Assembly (NCBI RefSeq): GCF_000159435.1
Contig: NZ_GG693413.1
Span: 31,657 to 95,656 of the forward strand
Source of the DNA: Limosilactobacillus vaginalis DSM 5837 = ATCC 49540
GTDB taxonomy: Bacteria; Bacillota; Bacilli; Lactobacillales; Lactobacillaceae
Reading direction: 5' to 3'
Length of the DNA stretch: 64,000 nt
The first letter of the stretch is position 1; each line of letters opens with the position of its first letter. Below, in pieces: positions 19,210 to 28,807 of the stretch. A program made the translations under genes and the position numbers. A model generated the notes under the pieces. It saw only the letters and a program-made list of their open reading frames with translations, made no database searches and had not been told where the DNA came from.

Positions 19210-19698
19210 ATGTCGTTCTTTTGGCTAGTTCTTTTAGCGGTTATTGTTGTTATTCTTATTTACGTTGCCGTTCATCGCTTATTGATTAACCGCGCAACGC
19301 TAATGTTAAAGAATCAGGCCCAATCAGTAACCGACCAGGCAGTAAATGATTGCCTTACTCAGCTAACCGGTCACTCTTTTTCATTATTTTCCGAAATTGT
19401 TGCAGACGTTTGGGGAAAAGGTGTTTTAGCTTTCGAGTTTCACTTTACTCCGGCACAATATCACCTTACACATGATCAGTTTAGTAGGGATGATCTTGAA
19501 AAGAAACTAACTGAATATGCTAAGCAAAACCAAATTCAATCCTTTGAGAAAAGTTCAACAGTGTTTAAAGTAACCGATTGGTGGACGTATGAGAATGTTC
19601 TGCATATTGATGTTGCTTATGTCTTAAATGAGGCTACGCGAGAATACATTGCAGATCTTCGGCGGTTGGATCAGCATGATCAAAAAAGCAGGAAATAG
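19210..19698 (+). CDS. Membrane-anchored protein of unknown function
   Basis: I start at ATG 19210 because a TATGAT -10-like box (19170-19175) overlaps the alternative ATG at 19171. This gives 162 residues: one N-terminal membrane segment (FFWLVLLAVIVVILIYVAV) and a soluble domain of about 135 residues of mixed helix and strand (for example WWTYENVLHIDVAYVLN). No known domain is recognised. It is a single gene with its own terminator, divergent from rpoY. Confidence 0.7.
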   Translation: MSFFWLVLLAVIVVILIYVAVHRLLINRATLMLKNQAQSVTDQAVNDCLTQLTGHSFSLFSEIVADVWGKGVLAFEFHFTPAQYHLTHDQFSRDDLEKKLTEYAKQNQIQSFEKSSTVFKVTDWWTYENVLHIDVAYVLNEATREYIADLRRLDQHDQKSRK

Positions 19699-19717
19699 AG
19701 AGCTTTATAACTAAGTT

Positions 19718-19757
19718 AGGCTCCAGTATTCGGTAACTACCGAACGCTGGAGCCTTT
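19718..19757. terminator. Bidirectional terminator between the anchored protein gene and def
   Basis: AGGCTCCAG (19718-19726) with CTGGAGCCT, extended by TTCGG/CCGAA, then TTTT on the + side. The two flanking genes converge here. Confidence 0.8.
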
Positions 19758-19766
19758 TAAGTAAGC

Positions 19767-20330
19767 TTAGCTAATCATGATTGTATCATCAGGGGCCTTA
19801 AATGGATCATCATTATTAATATGATCATAGAACAAGACACCATGAAGATGATCGATTTCATGCTGACAAACGATTGCTGGGTAATTCTTCAACCGAAGTT
19901 GATGAGTTTCACCCTTAACGTCTTGGTAGCGCAAAGTGATGCGGTCGTGACGAGGAACATATCCGGGAACATCTTTATCAACCGAAAGACAACCTTCACC
20001 CTCAGTGAGTGCTCCATATTGCACGGATTCACTAACAATTACTGGGTTAATGATAACATCCTTGAATGAAGGTTGATCGTCGTCTTCGTTTAGGGATGGA
20101 ACCAAAACAGCGGCCATTTGCTTTGAAATGCCGACTTGCGGAGCAGCTAGCCCGACACCAGCACGGAGTTTATATTTTTTACACAGTTCTGGATCCTGAC
20201 TTACTTCAAGATATTCCATAGCACGCTTGGCAAATTCTTGATCTTCTTCTGAAAGTGGAAATGTTACTTTTGCAGCACGTTTCCGTAAGACAGGGTCACC
20301 ATCGCGAACAATATCTTTCATTAAATACAC
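19767..20330 (-). CDS. def: Peptide deformylase
   Basis: Removes the formyl group from new N-terminal methionines; metal enzyme. The three motifs are [17 protein letters not shown] (metal Cys) and QHEIDHLHG (two metal His and catalytic Glu). I choose GTG 20330 (187 residues), nine bases after GGAGG; the ATG at 20339 directly abuts that site. It is larger than E. coli Def, as expected for the Gram-positive type. It is divergent from pdhA, as part of the conserved rpoY-def-pdh neighbourhood. Confidence 0.96.
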   Translation of the reverse strand: MYLMKDIVRDGDPVLRKRAAKVTFPLSEEDQEFAKRAMEYLEVSQDPELCKKYKLRAGVGLAAPQVGISKQMAAVLVPSLNEDDDQPSFKDVIINPVIVSESVQYGALTEGEGCLSVDKDVPGYVPRHDRITLRYQDVKGETHQLRLKNYPAIVCQHEIDHLHGVLFYDHINNDDPFKAPDDTIMIS

Positions 20331-20539
20331 AATGATCATCCTCCAAATAAAAAACTAATCTACATTATTTATCGTTTAAAATTTATTGTTCAAACAAATA
20401 GTAGTTTATCACAATCTGAAATTGAATAAAAATAACGGTAAAAACAAAAAAAGGTAAAAAATAAAGTATAAACAATCATTTTTGTTGAAAACGTATACAA
20501 TTTAAGAAAATATTAGTCGAATTAATCAAAATAAGTCTA

Positions 20540-20553
20540 TGAAAGCGCTTGTA
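20540..20553 (+). promoter_or_regulatory. cre-like CcpA site overlapping the pdh -35
   Basis: TGAAAGCGCTTGTA fits the catabolite-response consensus TGWNANCGNTNWCA in all but two positions. It overlaps the likely -35 box, so CcpA binding would be expected to repress. Confidence 0.6.
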
Positions 20554-20576
20554 TTATGTTTAAAGAGCGGTATACT
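20549..20576 (+). promoter_or_regulatory. Promoter of the pdhABCD operon
   Basis: TTGTAT (20549-20554) and TATACT (20571-20576), spaced 16 bases, about 70 bases before pdhA. Confidence 0.6.
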
Positions 20577-20645
20577 AAATAATGTAAGTAAGGTAAGTAA
20601 TCGCTTACGATGATGTTAATTGGATTTGGAAAGGGATGTTTTATA

Positions 20646-21752
20646 ATGGCCAATACCAAAGCTGTTGACTTTGCAAAGATTAAAGCTGAAGAAGGCGCTC
20701 CATATGCAAAGCCTGTTCAAATTCTCGATAATGATGGGAATGTCGTTAACAAGGATTTAATGGCTAACTTCAGTGATGATCTGTTAGTTGACTTAATGAA
20801 GAAGATGGTTTGGGAACGTGCACTTCACGAACAAACCATGAGTTTCTCCAAGCAAGGTCGTTTAGGATTTTATGCCCCAACTTGGGGTGAAGAGGCCTCA
20901 GAAATGGGGACCGCGGCTGCATTTAAGAAGAATGACTTCTTATTCCCTGCATATCGTGACTTACCTCAATTAATTCAACACGGTGCAACTGTTGCTCAAA
21001 TGTACCTTTGGTCAAAGGGTTACCTCAAAGGTAACATGTTCGACGCTCGTGCATTACGTCCACAAATTATCATTGGTGCCCAAATGGTTGAAATGGCCGG
21101 TGGTGCTCTTGGTATTAAGAAGAACGGTGAAAAGGATGCCGTTGCTTATGCTTATACCGGTGAAGGTGGTTCATCACAAGGTGACACCTACGAAGGGATG
21201 AACTTTGCTGGTGCATTCCAAGCTCCTGCCGTATTCATTATTCAAAACAACGGCTGGGCAATTTCATTCCCACGGAAGCTTCAAACCTATGCTCAAACCA
21301 TTGCTCAAAAGGGTGTTGCAGCTGGTATTCCAGGTGTTCAAGTTGACGGAATGGATGTCTTGGCATGTTATGAAGTTGCTAAGGAAGCTCGTGAATTCGC
21401 TGCAGCTGGCAATGGTCCAGTATTAATTGAAACCTTAACATACCGGTTCGGTGCTCACAGTTCTGCTGGTGACGATCCTAGTCGTTACCGTACCAAGGAA
21501 GAAGAAAAGCCATGGTTCGACAAGGATCCATTGATTCGGCTTCGTAAGTACTTGACTAAGAAGGGCCTCTGGTCTGAAGACGAAGAAAACAAGTATGCTG
21601 ATGAATGCAAGGAAGACTTCAAGAAGGCTATGAAGGAAGCTGACTCTGTAGAACCAGAAAAGGTTACAGACATGCTTAAGCGGACCTTCGAAGTTCCAAC
21701 CCCAGATATCAAAGAACAAATTAAGAAGTACGAAGCAAAGGAGTCGAAGTAA
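20646..21752 (+). CDS. pdhA: Pyruvate dehydrogenase E1 alpha subunit
   Basis: E1 alpha of the complex that turns pyruvate into acetyl-CoA. ATG 20646 is placed after GGAAAGGGA, giving 368 residues; the in-frame ATG at 20610 has no such site. The thiamine-diphosphate motif is GEGGSSQGDTYEGMNFAGAF followed by NN; RFGAHSSAGDDPSRYR is the phosphorylation-loop-like region. It is first in a tight four-gene operon (gap of 2 bases to pdhB). Confidence 0.97.
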   Translation: MANTKAVDFAKIKAEEGAPYAKPVQILDNDGNVVNKDLMANFSDDLLVDLMKKMVWERALHEQTMSFSKQGRLGFYAPTWGEEASEMGTAAAFKKNDFLFPAYRDLPQLIQHGATVAQMYLWSKGYLKGNMFDARALRPQIIIGAQMVEMAGGALGIKKNGEKDAVAYAYTGEGGSSQGDTYEGMNFAGAFQAPAVFIIQNNGWAISFPRKLQTYAQTIAQKGVAAGIPGVQVDGMDVLACYEVAKEAREFAAAGNGPVLIETLTYRFGAHSSAGDDPSRYRTKEEEKPWFDKDPLIRLRKYLTKKGLWSEDEENKYADECKEDFKKAMKEADSVEPEKVTDMLKRTFEVPTPDIKEQIKKYEAKESK

Positions 21753-21754
21753 TC

Positions 21755-22732
21755 ATGGCTAAAAAGACTTATATCAAAGCTATTACTGAAGGTATTGACA
21801 TTGCTTTGTCTGAAGATCCAAAGACCTTGGTCTTCGGTGAAGATGTTGGTAAAAACGGTGGTGTCTTCCGTGCTACTAACGGCTTGCAAGAAAAGTACGG
21901 TAAGGACCGTGTATTTAGTACACCATTAGCTGAATCTGGTATTTTAGGTCTGTCAATTGGTTTAGCCGCTACTGGTTGGCGTCCAGTTCCAGAAATTCAA
22001 TTCATGGGCTTCACTTTTGAAGCAATGGACTCAATTGCTGGACAAATGTCACGTGTACGTTTCCAATATGATGGTACTAAGAACATGCCAATCACTATCC
22101 GTACTCCATACGGTGGTGGTACTCATACTGCTGAATTGCACGGGGATGATCTTGAAAACTTCTTCGTAGGTATTCCAGGTCTTCGTGTTGTTACACCAAG
22201 TTCAGCTTATGACGCTAAGGGACTTGTTATTTCCGCTATTGAAAATAATGACCCAGTTCTCTTCCTTGAAAACCTTCGTCTCTACCGTTCAGTTAAGGGC
22301 GAAGTTCCTGATGACAAGTACACTGTTCCTTTGGACAAGGCAAATGTCGTTGAAGAAGGTAACGATGTAACAATCATTGCTTATGGTGGTGAAGTTTCAG
22401 AAGCTCAAAAGGCTGCTAAGAAGCTTGCTAAGAAGAATATCTCAGCAGAAATTATCGATCTCCGTTCACTTTACCCACTTGACACAGACACTATCTTTGA
22501 ATCTATCAAGAAGACTCACCATGTAGTAATCGTTCAAGAAGCACAAAAGATGGCCGGTGTCGGTGCACAAGTAGCTTCTGCTATTTCAGAAGGTGCCATC
22601 ATGTACTTGGATGCTCCAGTTATTCGTGTAGCTGCTCCAAACTCTGTTTACCCATTCCCACAAGCAGAAAATGTATGGCTTCCTGGTGCTGATGACATTG
22701 AAGATGCCGCAACACAAGCTGTTAATTATTAA
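21755..22732 (+). CDS. pdhB: Pyruvate dehydrogenase E1 beta subunit
   Basis: 325 residues. Pairs with PdhA to form E1, where thiamine diphosphate decarboxylates pyruvate. Landmarks are VFGEDVGKNGGVFRAT near the N-terminus, FMGFTFEAMDSI, PYGGGTHTAELHGDD, and IIDLRSLYPLDTDTI in the C-terminal transketolase-like domain. It lies between pdhA and pdhC with short gaps. Codon use is strongly biased, as in highly expressed genes. Confidence 0.97.
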   Translation: MAKKTYIKAITEGIDIALSEDPKTLVFGEDVGKNGGVFRATNGLQEKYGKDRVFSTPLAESGILGLSIGLAATGWRPVPEIQFMGFTFEAMDSIAGQMSRVRFQYDGTKNMPITIRTPYGGGTHTAELHGDDLENFFVGIPGLRVVTPSSAYDAKGLVISAIENNDPVLFLENLRLYRSVKGEVPDDKYTVPLDKANVVEEGNDVTIIAYGGEVSEAQKAAKKLAKKNISAEIIDLRSLYPLDTDTIFESIKKTHHVVIVQEAQKMAGVGAQVASAISEGAIMYLDAPVIRVAAPNSVYPFPQAENVWLPGADDIEDAATQAVNY

Positions 22733-22776
22733 TCGCGGTGCACACACCACTGATTAAGAAAGGAAGTTAAATCGAT

Positions 22777-24114
22777 ATGGCTTATAAATTTAGACTACCT
22801 GAAATGGGTGAAGGTTTGACTGAAGGGGACATCGCTTCTTTCTTAGTTAAGGAAGGCGACCAAGTCAAAGATGGTGACCCATTAGTAGAAATTCAAACTG
22901 ATAAATCAACTACCCAACTTGTTTCTCCTGTTGCCGGGACAATTAAGAAGATCGAAGCAAAGGAAGACGATCATGTTGAAAAGGGTAATGACCTTGTATT
23001 GATCGATGATGGCAAGGATGGCGTAAGCACAAACGTTGAAGATGAAGACGCTGAAGATGCCGATGACAGTGCTGACGACACTGCTGCTGAAGAATCAAGT
23101 GCTCCAGTTGAAAGTGAAGCACCAGCTGCTTCTAGTGCACCTGCACCTGCTCCAAAGCAAGGCGGAGTAGCACCATTAGCTGAACCTAACAAGCTTGTTA
23201 TGGCAATGCTATCTGTACGTCAATATGCTCGTGACAAGGGCGTTGACATTTCATTGGTACAACCAAGTGGTAATCACGGTCAAGTATTAAAAGAAGATAT
23301 TGATAACTTCAATGGTGCTGCTGTCTCCGCTCCTGCTGCCAATGCTACCGTTGCTGCTAGTGCACCTGCTGCAGGTAATACTATCAAGCCTTATGAAGGT
23401 GCTGGCAAGGATGCTGAAACCCGTGAACCATTGTCCAAGATGCGTCAAATCATCGCTAAGAACATGCGTGAATCTGCTGACATTAGCCCAATGGTAACTG
23501 TATTCGCTAACGCAGAAGTTTCTAAGATGATGGCTAACCGGAAGAAGTACAAGCCTGTAGCAGCTGATCAAGGAATTCACCTAACATTCTTACCTTATGT
23601 TGTTAAGGCTTTGATTGCGATGATGAAGAAGTACCCAGAATTCAACAGTTCAATTGATGACAGTACTCAAGAACTTGTTCAAAAGCACTACTACAACATT
23701 GGTATTGCTACAAGTACTGACCACGGTCTTTACAACCCTAACATTAAGAATGCTGATTCAAAGAGTATGTTTGAAATCGCTAAGGAAATTTCAGATAATG
23801 CTGAAGCTGCTGAAGAAAACAAACTTAGCCCAGAAAGTATGGTTCATGGCTGCATGACTATTTCTAACATTGGCTCAATGCGTGGTGGATGGTTCACACC
23901 AATCATCAATCAACCAGAAGTAGCTATTCTTGGTATGGGTACAATTGCAACTGAACCAGTTGTTAACGCAGATGGTGAAATTGTCGTTGGTCACAACATG
24001 AAGTTGTCATTAACCGTTGATCACCGTTTGATTGATGGTGCCCTTGCTACAGAAGCTTTGAACTACTTGAAGAAGCTCCTTGAAGATCCTGAATTATTGA
24101 TGATGGAGGGCTAA
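22777..24114 (+). CDS. pdhC: Pyruvate dehydrogenase E2, dihydrolipoamide acetyltransferase
   Basis: 445 residues. The N-terminal lipoyl domain (about 1-80) has its lipoylated lysine at K43 ([10 protein letters not shown]). An acidic linker and an Ala/Pro/Ser-rich linker follow, then the peripheral subunit-binding domain ([16 protein letters not shown], about 145-180), a second Ala-rich linker and the catalytic domain. The active site is DHRLIDGA near the C-terminus. Only one lipoyl domain is present. It forms the complex core and passes acetyl groups to CoA. Confidence 0.97.
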   Translation: MAYKFRLPEMGEGLTEGDIASFLVKEGDQVKDGDPLVEIQTDKSTTQLVSPVAGTIKKIEAKEDDHVEKGNDLVLIDDGKDGVSTNVEDEDAEDADDSADDTAAEESSAPVESEAPAASSAPAPAPKQGGVAPLAEPNKLVMAMLSVRQYARDKGVDISLVQPSGNHGQVLKEDIDNFNGAAVSAPAANATVAASAPAAGNTIKPYEGAGKDAETREPLSKMRQIIAKNMRESADISPMVTVFANAEVSKMMANRKKYKPVAADQGIHLTFLPYVVKALIAMMKKYPEFNSSIDDSTQELVQKHYYNIGIATSTDHGLYNPNIKNADSKSMFEIAKEISDNAEAAEENKLSPESMVHGCMTISNIGSMRGGWFTPIINQPEVAILGMGTIATEPVVNADGEIVVGHNMKLSLTVDHRLIDGALATEALNYLKKLLEDPELLMMEG

Positions 24115-24119
24115 TTAGT

Positions 24120-25547
24120 ATGGCTGATGTTGAACAAAAAGATACTGTTATTGTAGGTGGAGGTCCTGGTGGTTACGTTGCCGCTATTCGTGCCTCAGAA
24201 TTAGGTCAAAAGGTTACCTTGATTGAAAAGGGTGAACCAGGACTTGGTGGTGTATGTCTTAATGTTGGTTGTGTTCCATCAAAGGCTTTAATTGCTGCTG
24301 GTCACCGTTTGCAACAAGCTAAGGATTCTTCAACATACGGAATCTCAAAGACTGATGCTTCAATCGACTTTGCAAAGACTCAAGATTGGAAGCAACACAA
24401 GGTTGTTGACCGGATGACCCGTGGTGTTGAGATGCTCTTAAAGAAGCATAAGGTTGAAATCATTGATGGTGAAGCTGTAATGGACAGTGACTCACAACTT
24501 CGGGTTATGAAGACTGGTCCTAAACAATTCATGGACAATGACAACGGCCGGGTAATTAAGTGGAACAACTTAATTCTTGCTACTGGTTCACGTCCAGTTG
24601 AAATTAAGGGCTTCAAGTTTGAAGGTCGGGTTATTGACTCTACTGGTGGCTTGAACCTTCCTGAAGTTCCAAAAGAATTCGTTGTTATCGGTGGTGGTTA
24701 CATCGGTACTGAATTAGCTGGTGCATATGCTGACCTTGGTTCACACGTAACAATTCTTGAAGGAACCGGTTCAATTTTGAATGGCTTTGACAAAGATATG
24801 GTTAAAGTTGTTGAAAAGAACTTGAAGAAGAAGGGCATTGACATTGTTACAAACGCAATGGCAAAGAGTTCTTCACAGGATGACAAGAGCGTTACTGTTA
24901 ACTATGAAGTAGACGGTAAGGAACAATCATTAACTGCTGACTACTGCATGGTTTCAGTAGGCCGGAAGCCAAACACTGATAACTTTGGTCTTGAAATGAC
25001 CAGTGTTAAGTTGGATGACCATGGTAAGGTTGTTGTTGATAAGCAAGGTAAGACCTCAGTTGATCATATCTATGCTATTGGTGACATTGTTCCAGGTCCC
25101 GCTTTGGCACACAAGGCATTCTTCGAAGGAAAGACTGCTGCTGGTGCAATTGCTGGTAAGAATACTGCTAATGATTGGGTTGGTGTTCCTGCAGTTTGCT
25201 TTGCAGACCCAGAATTGGCTGAAGTTGGTATGAACGCTGACCAAGCTAAGGAAAAGGGAATCGAAGTTGCTACAGCACAATTCCCATTTGCCGGTAATGC
25301 ACGTGCCGTTTCACTTGATGAACCAGAAGGATTTGTTCGTTTTATCTACACGAAGGACAAGAAGAACGTTGTTGGTGCACAAGTAGTTGGCCCAGAAGCA
25401 AGTACTTTAGCTGGGGAACTTTCATTAATTGTTAACTGTGGAATGAACGTTGAAGATGTTGCTTTGACAATTCACCCACACCCAACTTTGAATGAACCAA
25501 TTCAAGAAGCAGCTGATGTTGCTCTTGGCTTCCCAACTCACATTTAG
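24120..25547 (+). CDS. pdhD: Dihydrolipoyl dehydrogenase (E3)
   Basis: 475 residues. Reoxidises the lipoyl group of PdhC and reduces NAD. FAD-binding GGGPGGYVAAIRA, the redox disulfide GGVCLNVGCVPSK, NAD-binding VIGGGYIGTELA and the C-terminal HPHPTLNEP with the active-site histidine are all seen. Five bases follow the pdhC stop. A terminator at 25574 closes the operon. Confidence 0.97.
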   Translation: MADVEQKDTVIVGGGPGGYVAAIRASELGQKVTLIEKGEPGLGGVCLNVGCVPSKALIAAGHRLQQAKDSSTYGISKTDASIDFAKTQDWKQHKVVDRMTRGVEMLLKKHKVEIIDGEAVMDSDSQLRVMKTGPKQFMDNDNGRVIKWNNLILATGSRPVEIKGFKFEGRVIDSTGGLNLPEVPKEFVVIGGGYIGTELAGAYADLGSHVTILEGTGSILNGFDKDMVKVVEKNLKKKGIDIVTNAMAKSSSQDDKSVTVNYEVDGKEQSLTADYCMVSVGRKPNTDNFGLEMTSVKLDDHGKVVVDKQGKTSVDHIYAIGDIVPGPALAHKAFFEGKTAAGAIAGKNTANDWVGVPAVCFADPELAEVGMNADQAKEKGIEVATAQFPFAGNARAVSLDEPEGFVRFIYTKDKKNVVGAQVVGPEASTLAGELSLIVNCGMNVEDVALTIHPHPTLNEPIQEAADVALGFPTHI

Positions 25548-25573
25548 AATGTCGAAAAACATCCATAATCCTC

Positions 25574-25605
25574 AAAACACGCTATCATTTTGGTAGCGTG
25601 TTTTG
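25574..25605 (+). terminator. Terminator of the pdh operon
   Basis: AAAACACGCTATC pairs with GGTAGCGTGTTTT (one G-T pair), 31 bases after the pdhD stop. Confidence 0.8.
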
Positions 25606-25666
25606 TGGGTTTAAAGCTAAAATGGTAGTAGCTAACGATATTAATGAAGAGGGGTGTGATGGTTAA

Positions 25667-25963
25667 ATGGCAACTAAGGAGAATAGTTATTCTTACCCGA
25701 TTGATCCTGATTGGACAAATGATGAAATGAAAGAAGTAATTGGGATGTTTCGGGTGGTAGAAGATGCATACGAAGTTGGAGTTGAGCGGCAAGCAGTTAT
25801 CGACCAATACAAGAAATTTAAACAAGTAGCAAACTCAAAGGCGTATGAAAAGCAGCTAGGAAAACGCTTTGAGGATGTTTCTGGCTATTCTTTATATAAG
25901 GTAATGCAGGTAGCAAAAGAAAAAACGGCTGGGAAGATACGGGTGAATCAGGATGGTAAATAG
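25667..25963 (+). CDS. UPF0223 family protein (YktA-like)
   Basis: 98 residues matching the UPF0223 family: YPIDPDWTNDEMKEVIGMF, then QYKKFKQVANSKAYEKQ and FEDVSGYSLYKVMQ. Small, helical and cytosolic, with no known role. It overlaps the inositol phosphatase gene by 11 bases, matching the yktA-yktC order of Bacillus. Confidence 0.85.
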   Translation: MATKENSYSYPIDPDWTNDEMKEVIGMFRVVEDAYEVGVERQAVIDQYKKFKQVANSKAYEKQLGKRFEDVSGYSLYKVMQVAKEKTAGKIRVNQDGK

Positions 25964-26738
25964 TGAAACACTAGAAAGGTTTGATCAAAAAGTTCAGGAG
26001 CTTTTGTGGAGTGCTCGAAAGCAGACAATTGAGCTAATGAATACACCGGTTAAGGTTGATACCAAGTCGTCAGCTAATGATTTGGTGACCAATGTTGACC
26101 GCCAGAATGAACAATTGATTAGGAAACGTCTTTTAGAAATTGACCCATCAGCACGAATTGTGGGAGAGGAAGAGAGTTTTAATCATAAGATCGATCCTGA
26201 TCTGAATGGCAACGTCTGGATTATTGACCCAATAGATGGAACATTAAACTTTGTTAAACAACGGGATCATTTTGCCATTATGGTAGCCTTATATTGTGAT
26301 GGGGTACCAACTTTAGGCTACATTATGGATGTGATGAATAAGCGCTTATACCATGCTTGGCGAGGACATGGAGCATATGTCAACAAACTGCGATTAAAGG
26401 AACCAGCCAATTCTTCGTTAGCAGATAGTTTAATCGCAATTAATGGCTGGCAATTAATTAAAAATCATTGTCATCAACAAGAAATTGCTCAGCAGGCTGC
26501 TGGACTAAGAATGTATGGCAGTGCAGGAATTGAAATAATTCACGTTTTAAATGGCCAATTAGGTGGGTATACGTCAAGGTTAAAGCCGTGGGATATTGCT
26601 GCCGGAATGGTAATTGCAGAAGAACTTGGTTTGCTAGTGAAAACAATTGACGACCAACCGCTTAATGTGCTATCATCAAACACTGTATTAGTAGCAACGA
26701 AAAAAGTTTGTCAGGATATCTGGCAGATTACTAAATAG
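25953..26738 (+). CDS. Inositol monophosphatase family protein
   Basis: 261 residues of the Mg-dependent Li-sensitive phosphatase family. Metal ligands are in GEEES (near residue 71), WIIDPIDGTLNFV (near 92) and KPWDIAAGMVIAEE (near 212). The substrate may be inositol phosphate, NADP or another sugar phosphate; this cannot be settled here. Its start lies inside the UPF0223 gene, so translation is coupled. Confidence 0.92.
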   Translation: MVNSETLERFDQKVQELLWSARKQTIELMNTPVKVDTKSSANDLVTNVDRQNEQLIRKRLLEIDPSARIVGEEESFNHKIDPDLNGNVWIIDPIDGTLNFVKQRDHFAIMVALYCDGVPTLGYIMDVMNKRLYHAWRGHGAYVNKLRLKEPANSSLADSLIAINGWQLIKNHCHQQEIAQQAAGLRMYGSAGIEIIHVLNGQLGGYTSRLKPWDIAAGMVIAEELGLLVKTIDDQPLNVLSSNTVLVATKKVCQDIWQITK

Positions 26739-26744
26739 TTGTCG

Positions 26745-26775
26745 AAGCTGTGACTAATTTGTCGCAGTTTTTTTA
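26745..26775 (+). terminator. Terminator after the inositol phosphatase gene
   Basis: AAGCTGTGAC pairs with GTCGCAGTTT (with G-T pairs) and runs into TTTT. Confidence 0.7.
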
Positions 26776-26845
26776 TGAAATCACTCGCGGGACAGTGTAT
26801 ACTGAACTTGTTAGAGTAGAGTTAAGATGAAAGGAAGATTGAATC

Positions 26846-28690
26846 TTGAAATCTCGTGACGACATTCGGAACATTGCGATTATTGCCCACGTTGACCACG
26901 GTAAGACTACCCTAGTTAACGAAATGCTTAAACAATCAGATACCTTGCCAGAACACTTCTCCATTGAAGATCGGGCAATGGATACTAACGCTATTGAACG
27001 TGAACGTGGTATTACCATCTTGTCAAAGAACACTGCTGTTAAATATGGTAAGTACCAAATTAACATCCTTGATACTCCAGGACACGCTGACTTCGGTGGT
27101 GAAGTTGAACGGGTTATGAAGATGGTTGATGGTGTCCTTTTGGTTGTTGATGCCTTTGAAGGAACCATGCCTCAGACACGGTTCGTTTTGAAGAAGGCTC
27201 TTGAACAACACCTTACACCAATTGTTGTTATTAACAAGGTTGACCGTAAAGGTGCCCGTCCTGAAGAAGTTGTTGACGAAGTTCTTGATCTCTTTATTGA
27301 ATTAGGGGCTGATGAAGATCAACTTGACTTCCCTGTTGTTTACACTTCAGCAATGAACGGTACTTCAAGTTATGATTCTGACATTTCTACTCAAGAACAT
27401 ACTATGAAGCCATTGTTTGATACCATTATTAAGACTATTCCTGCACCAATTGATAACTCTGATGAACCTCTTCAATTCCAAGTTGCTATCTTGGATTACA
27501 ATGACTTCGTTGGTCGGATTGGTATTGGTCGGGTCTTCCGTGGCAAGATCAAGGTCGGCGATAATGTTACCTTAATGAAGCTTGACGGCTCAAAGAAGAA
27601 TTTCCGGGTTACTAAGTTATTCGGTTTCTTCGGGTTGAAGCGGTTGGAAATTAAGGAAGCTGAAGCAGGTGACTTGATCGCTGTTTCAGGAATGGAAGAC
27701 ATTAACGTTGGTGAAACCGTAACTGATCCAGAACATCCAGAAGCAATTACACCATTGCGGATTGATCCACCGACATTACGGATGACTTTCCGGACTAATG
27801 ATTCACCATTTGCTGGTCGTGAAGGTAAATTTGTTACTGCTCGTCAACTTGAAGACCGGTTGAAGCGTGAAATGCAGACTGATGTTTCATTAAAGGTTGA
27901 AGATACGGATGACCCAGGTGCTTGGACTGTTTCAGGTCGTGGTGAATTGCACCTTTCAATTTTAATTGAAACATTGCGGCGTGAAGGTTTTGAACTATCA
28001 GTATCACGTCCAGAAGTTATCTATCGTGAAATTGATGGCGTAATGTGCGAACCATTCGAAGAAGTTCAAATTGATACTCCAGACGAATACACTGGTTCAG
28101 TTATTGATAGCCTTTCTAAGCGGAAGGGTGAAATGAAGAATATGGAACCAGGTGAGAATGGTCAAACCCGGTTGATCTTCTTAGCACCATCACGTGGATT
28201 GATTGGTTACTCAACCGAATTTATGACAATGACCCGTGGTTACGGAATCATGAGTCACACCTTTGAAAAGTATGCTCCAGTTATTAAGAACTGGAACCCT
28301 GGTCGGCAAAAGGGTACTCTTGTTTCCATGAATGCTGGTAAGGCAACTACTTACGCCATGATGGGAATTGAAAGTCGTGGACAATTATTGATTGATCCAG
28401 GTACTGAAGTTTACGAAGGAATGATCGTTGGTGAAAACAGCCGTGAAAATGATATTACGGTTAACATCACCAAGGGTAAGAACTTGACTAACGTTCGTGC
28501 TGCTGGTTCTGATGAAATGGCCCACATCAAGACGCCTACTCACTTCTCACTTGAAGAATCACTTGAATTCTTGAATGAAGATGAATATTGTGAGGTTACT
28601 CCAGAAAATATTCGTCTGCGGAAGAAGATCTTGAATACCAATGCCCGTGAAAAGGAAGCTAAGCGTCGTCGTGCTGCTTCACGGAAGTAA
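26846..28690 (+). CDS. typA: Translational GTPase TypA/BipA
   Basis: A 614-residue ribosome-binding GTPase of the EF-G/LepA class, involved in 50S assembly and stress growth. G1 is AHVDHGKTT (residues 14-22), G2/switch RERGIT, G3 DTPGHADF and G4 NKVD. TTG 26846 is the start: AAGGAAG lies 8 bases before it and the protein then begins MKSRDDIRNIAI, the family form. The C-terminal domain includes the family stretch APSRGLIGYSTEFMT. Confidence 0.97.
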   Translation: MKSRDDIRNIAIIAHVDHGKTTLVNEMLKQSDTLPEHFSIEDRAMDTNAIERERGITILSKNTAVKYGKYQINILDTPGHADFGGEVERVMKMVDGVLLVVDAFEGTMPQTRFVLKKALEQHLTPIVVINKVDRKGARPEEVVDEVLDLFIELGADEDQLDFPVVYTSAMNGTSSYDSDISTQEHTMKPLFDTIIKTIPAPIDNSDEPLQFQVAILDYNDFVGRIGIGRVFRGKIKVGDNVTLMKLDGSKKNFRVTKLFGFFGLKRLEIKEAEAGDLIAVSGMEDINVGETVTDPEHPEAITPLRIDPPTLRMTFRTNDSPFAGREGKFVTARQLEDRLKREMQTDVSLKVEDTDDPGAWTVSGRGELHLSILIETLRREGFELSVSRPEVIYREIDGVMCEPFEEVQIDTPDEYTGSVIDSLSKRKGEMKNMEPGENGQTRLIFLAPSRGLIGYSTEFMTMTRGYGIMSHTFEKYAPVIKNWNPGRQKGTLVSMNAGKATTYAMMGIESRGQLLIDPGTEVYEGMIVGENSRENDITVNITKGKNLTNVRAAGSDEMAHIKTPTHFSLEESLEFLNEDEYCEVTPENIRLRKKILNTNAREKEAKRRRAASRK

Positions 28691-28709
28691 TTAATAATAT
28701 TATTTTAAG

Positions 28710-28764
28710 AATAGTGCTGCGGATGGTGGTCTTTACATCATCTTCAGGACTATTTTTCTTTTTG
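28710..28764 (+). terminator. Terminator after typA
   Basis: AATAGT (28710-28715) pairs with ACTATT (28749-28754), with an inner GATGGTG/CATCATC arm rich in G-T pairs, followed by TTTTTCTTTTT. Confidence 0.65.
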
Positions 28765-28807
28765 GTGTATAATAAAAGAGAATTTTTTCAATTAGGTAGG
28801 TGCAATA

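Larger units (their letters stand above)
20340..20645. other. def-pdhA divergent intergenic region
   Basis: A 306-base AT-rich stretch. Apart from the pdh promoter and cre-like site listed separately, I see no gene or stable RNA. The upstream part (20380-20520) is very rich in A, consistent with promoter DNA for both directions. Confidence 0.6.

Noticed and set aside
26773..27168. Minus-strand frame of 131 codons over the typA promoter and 5' end
   Set aside because: It covers the G1 region of typA and has no supporting signals.
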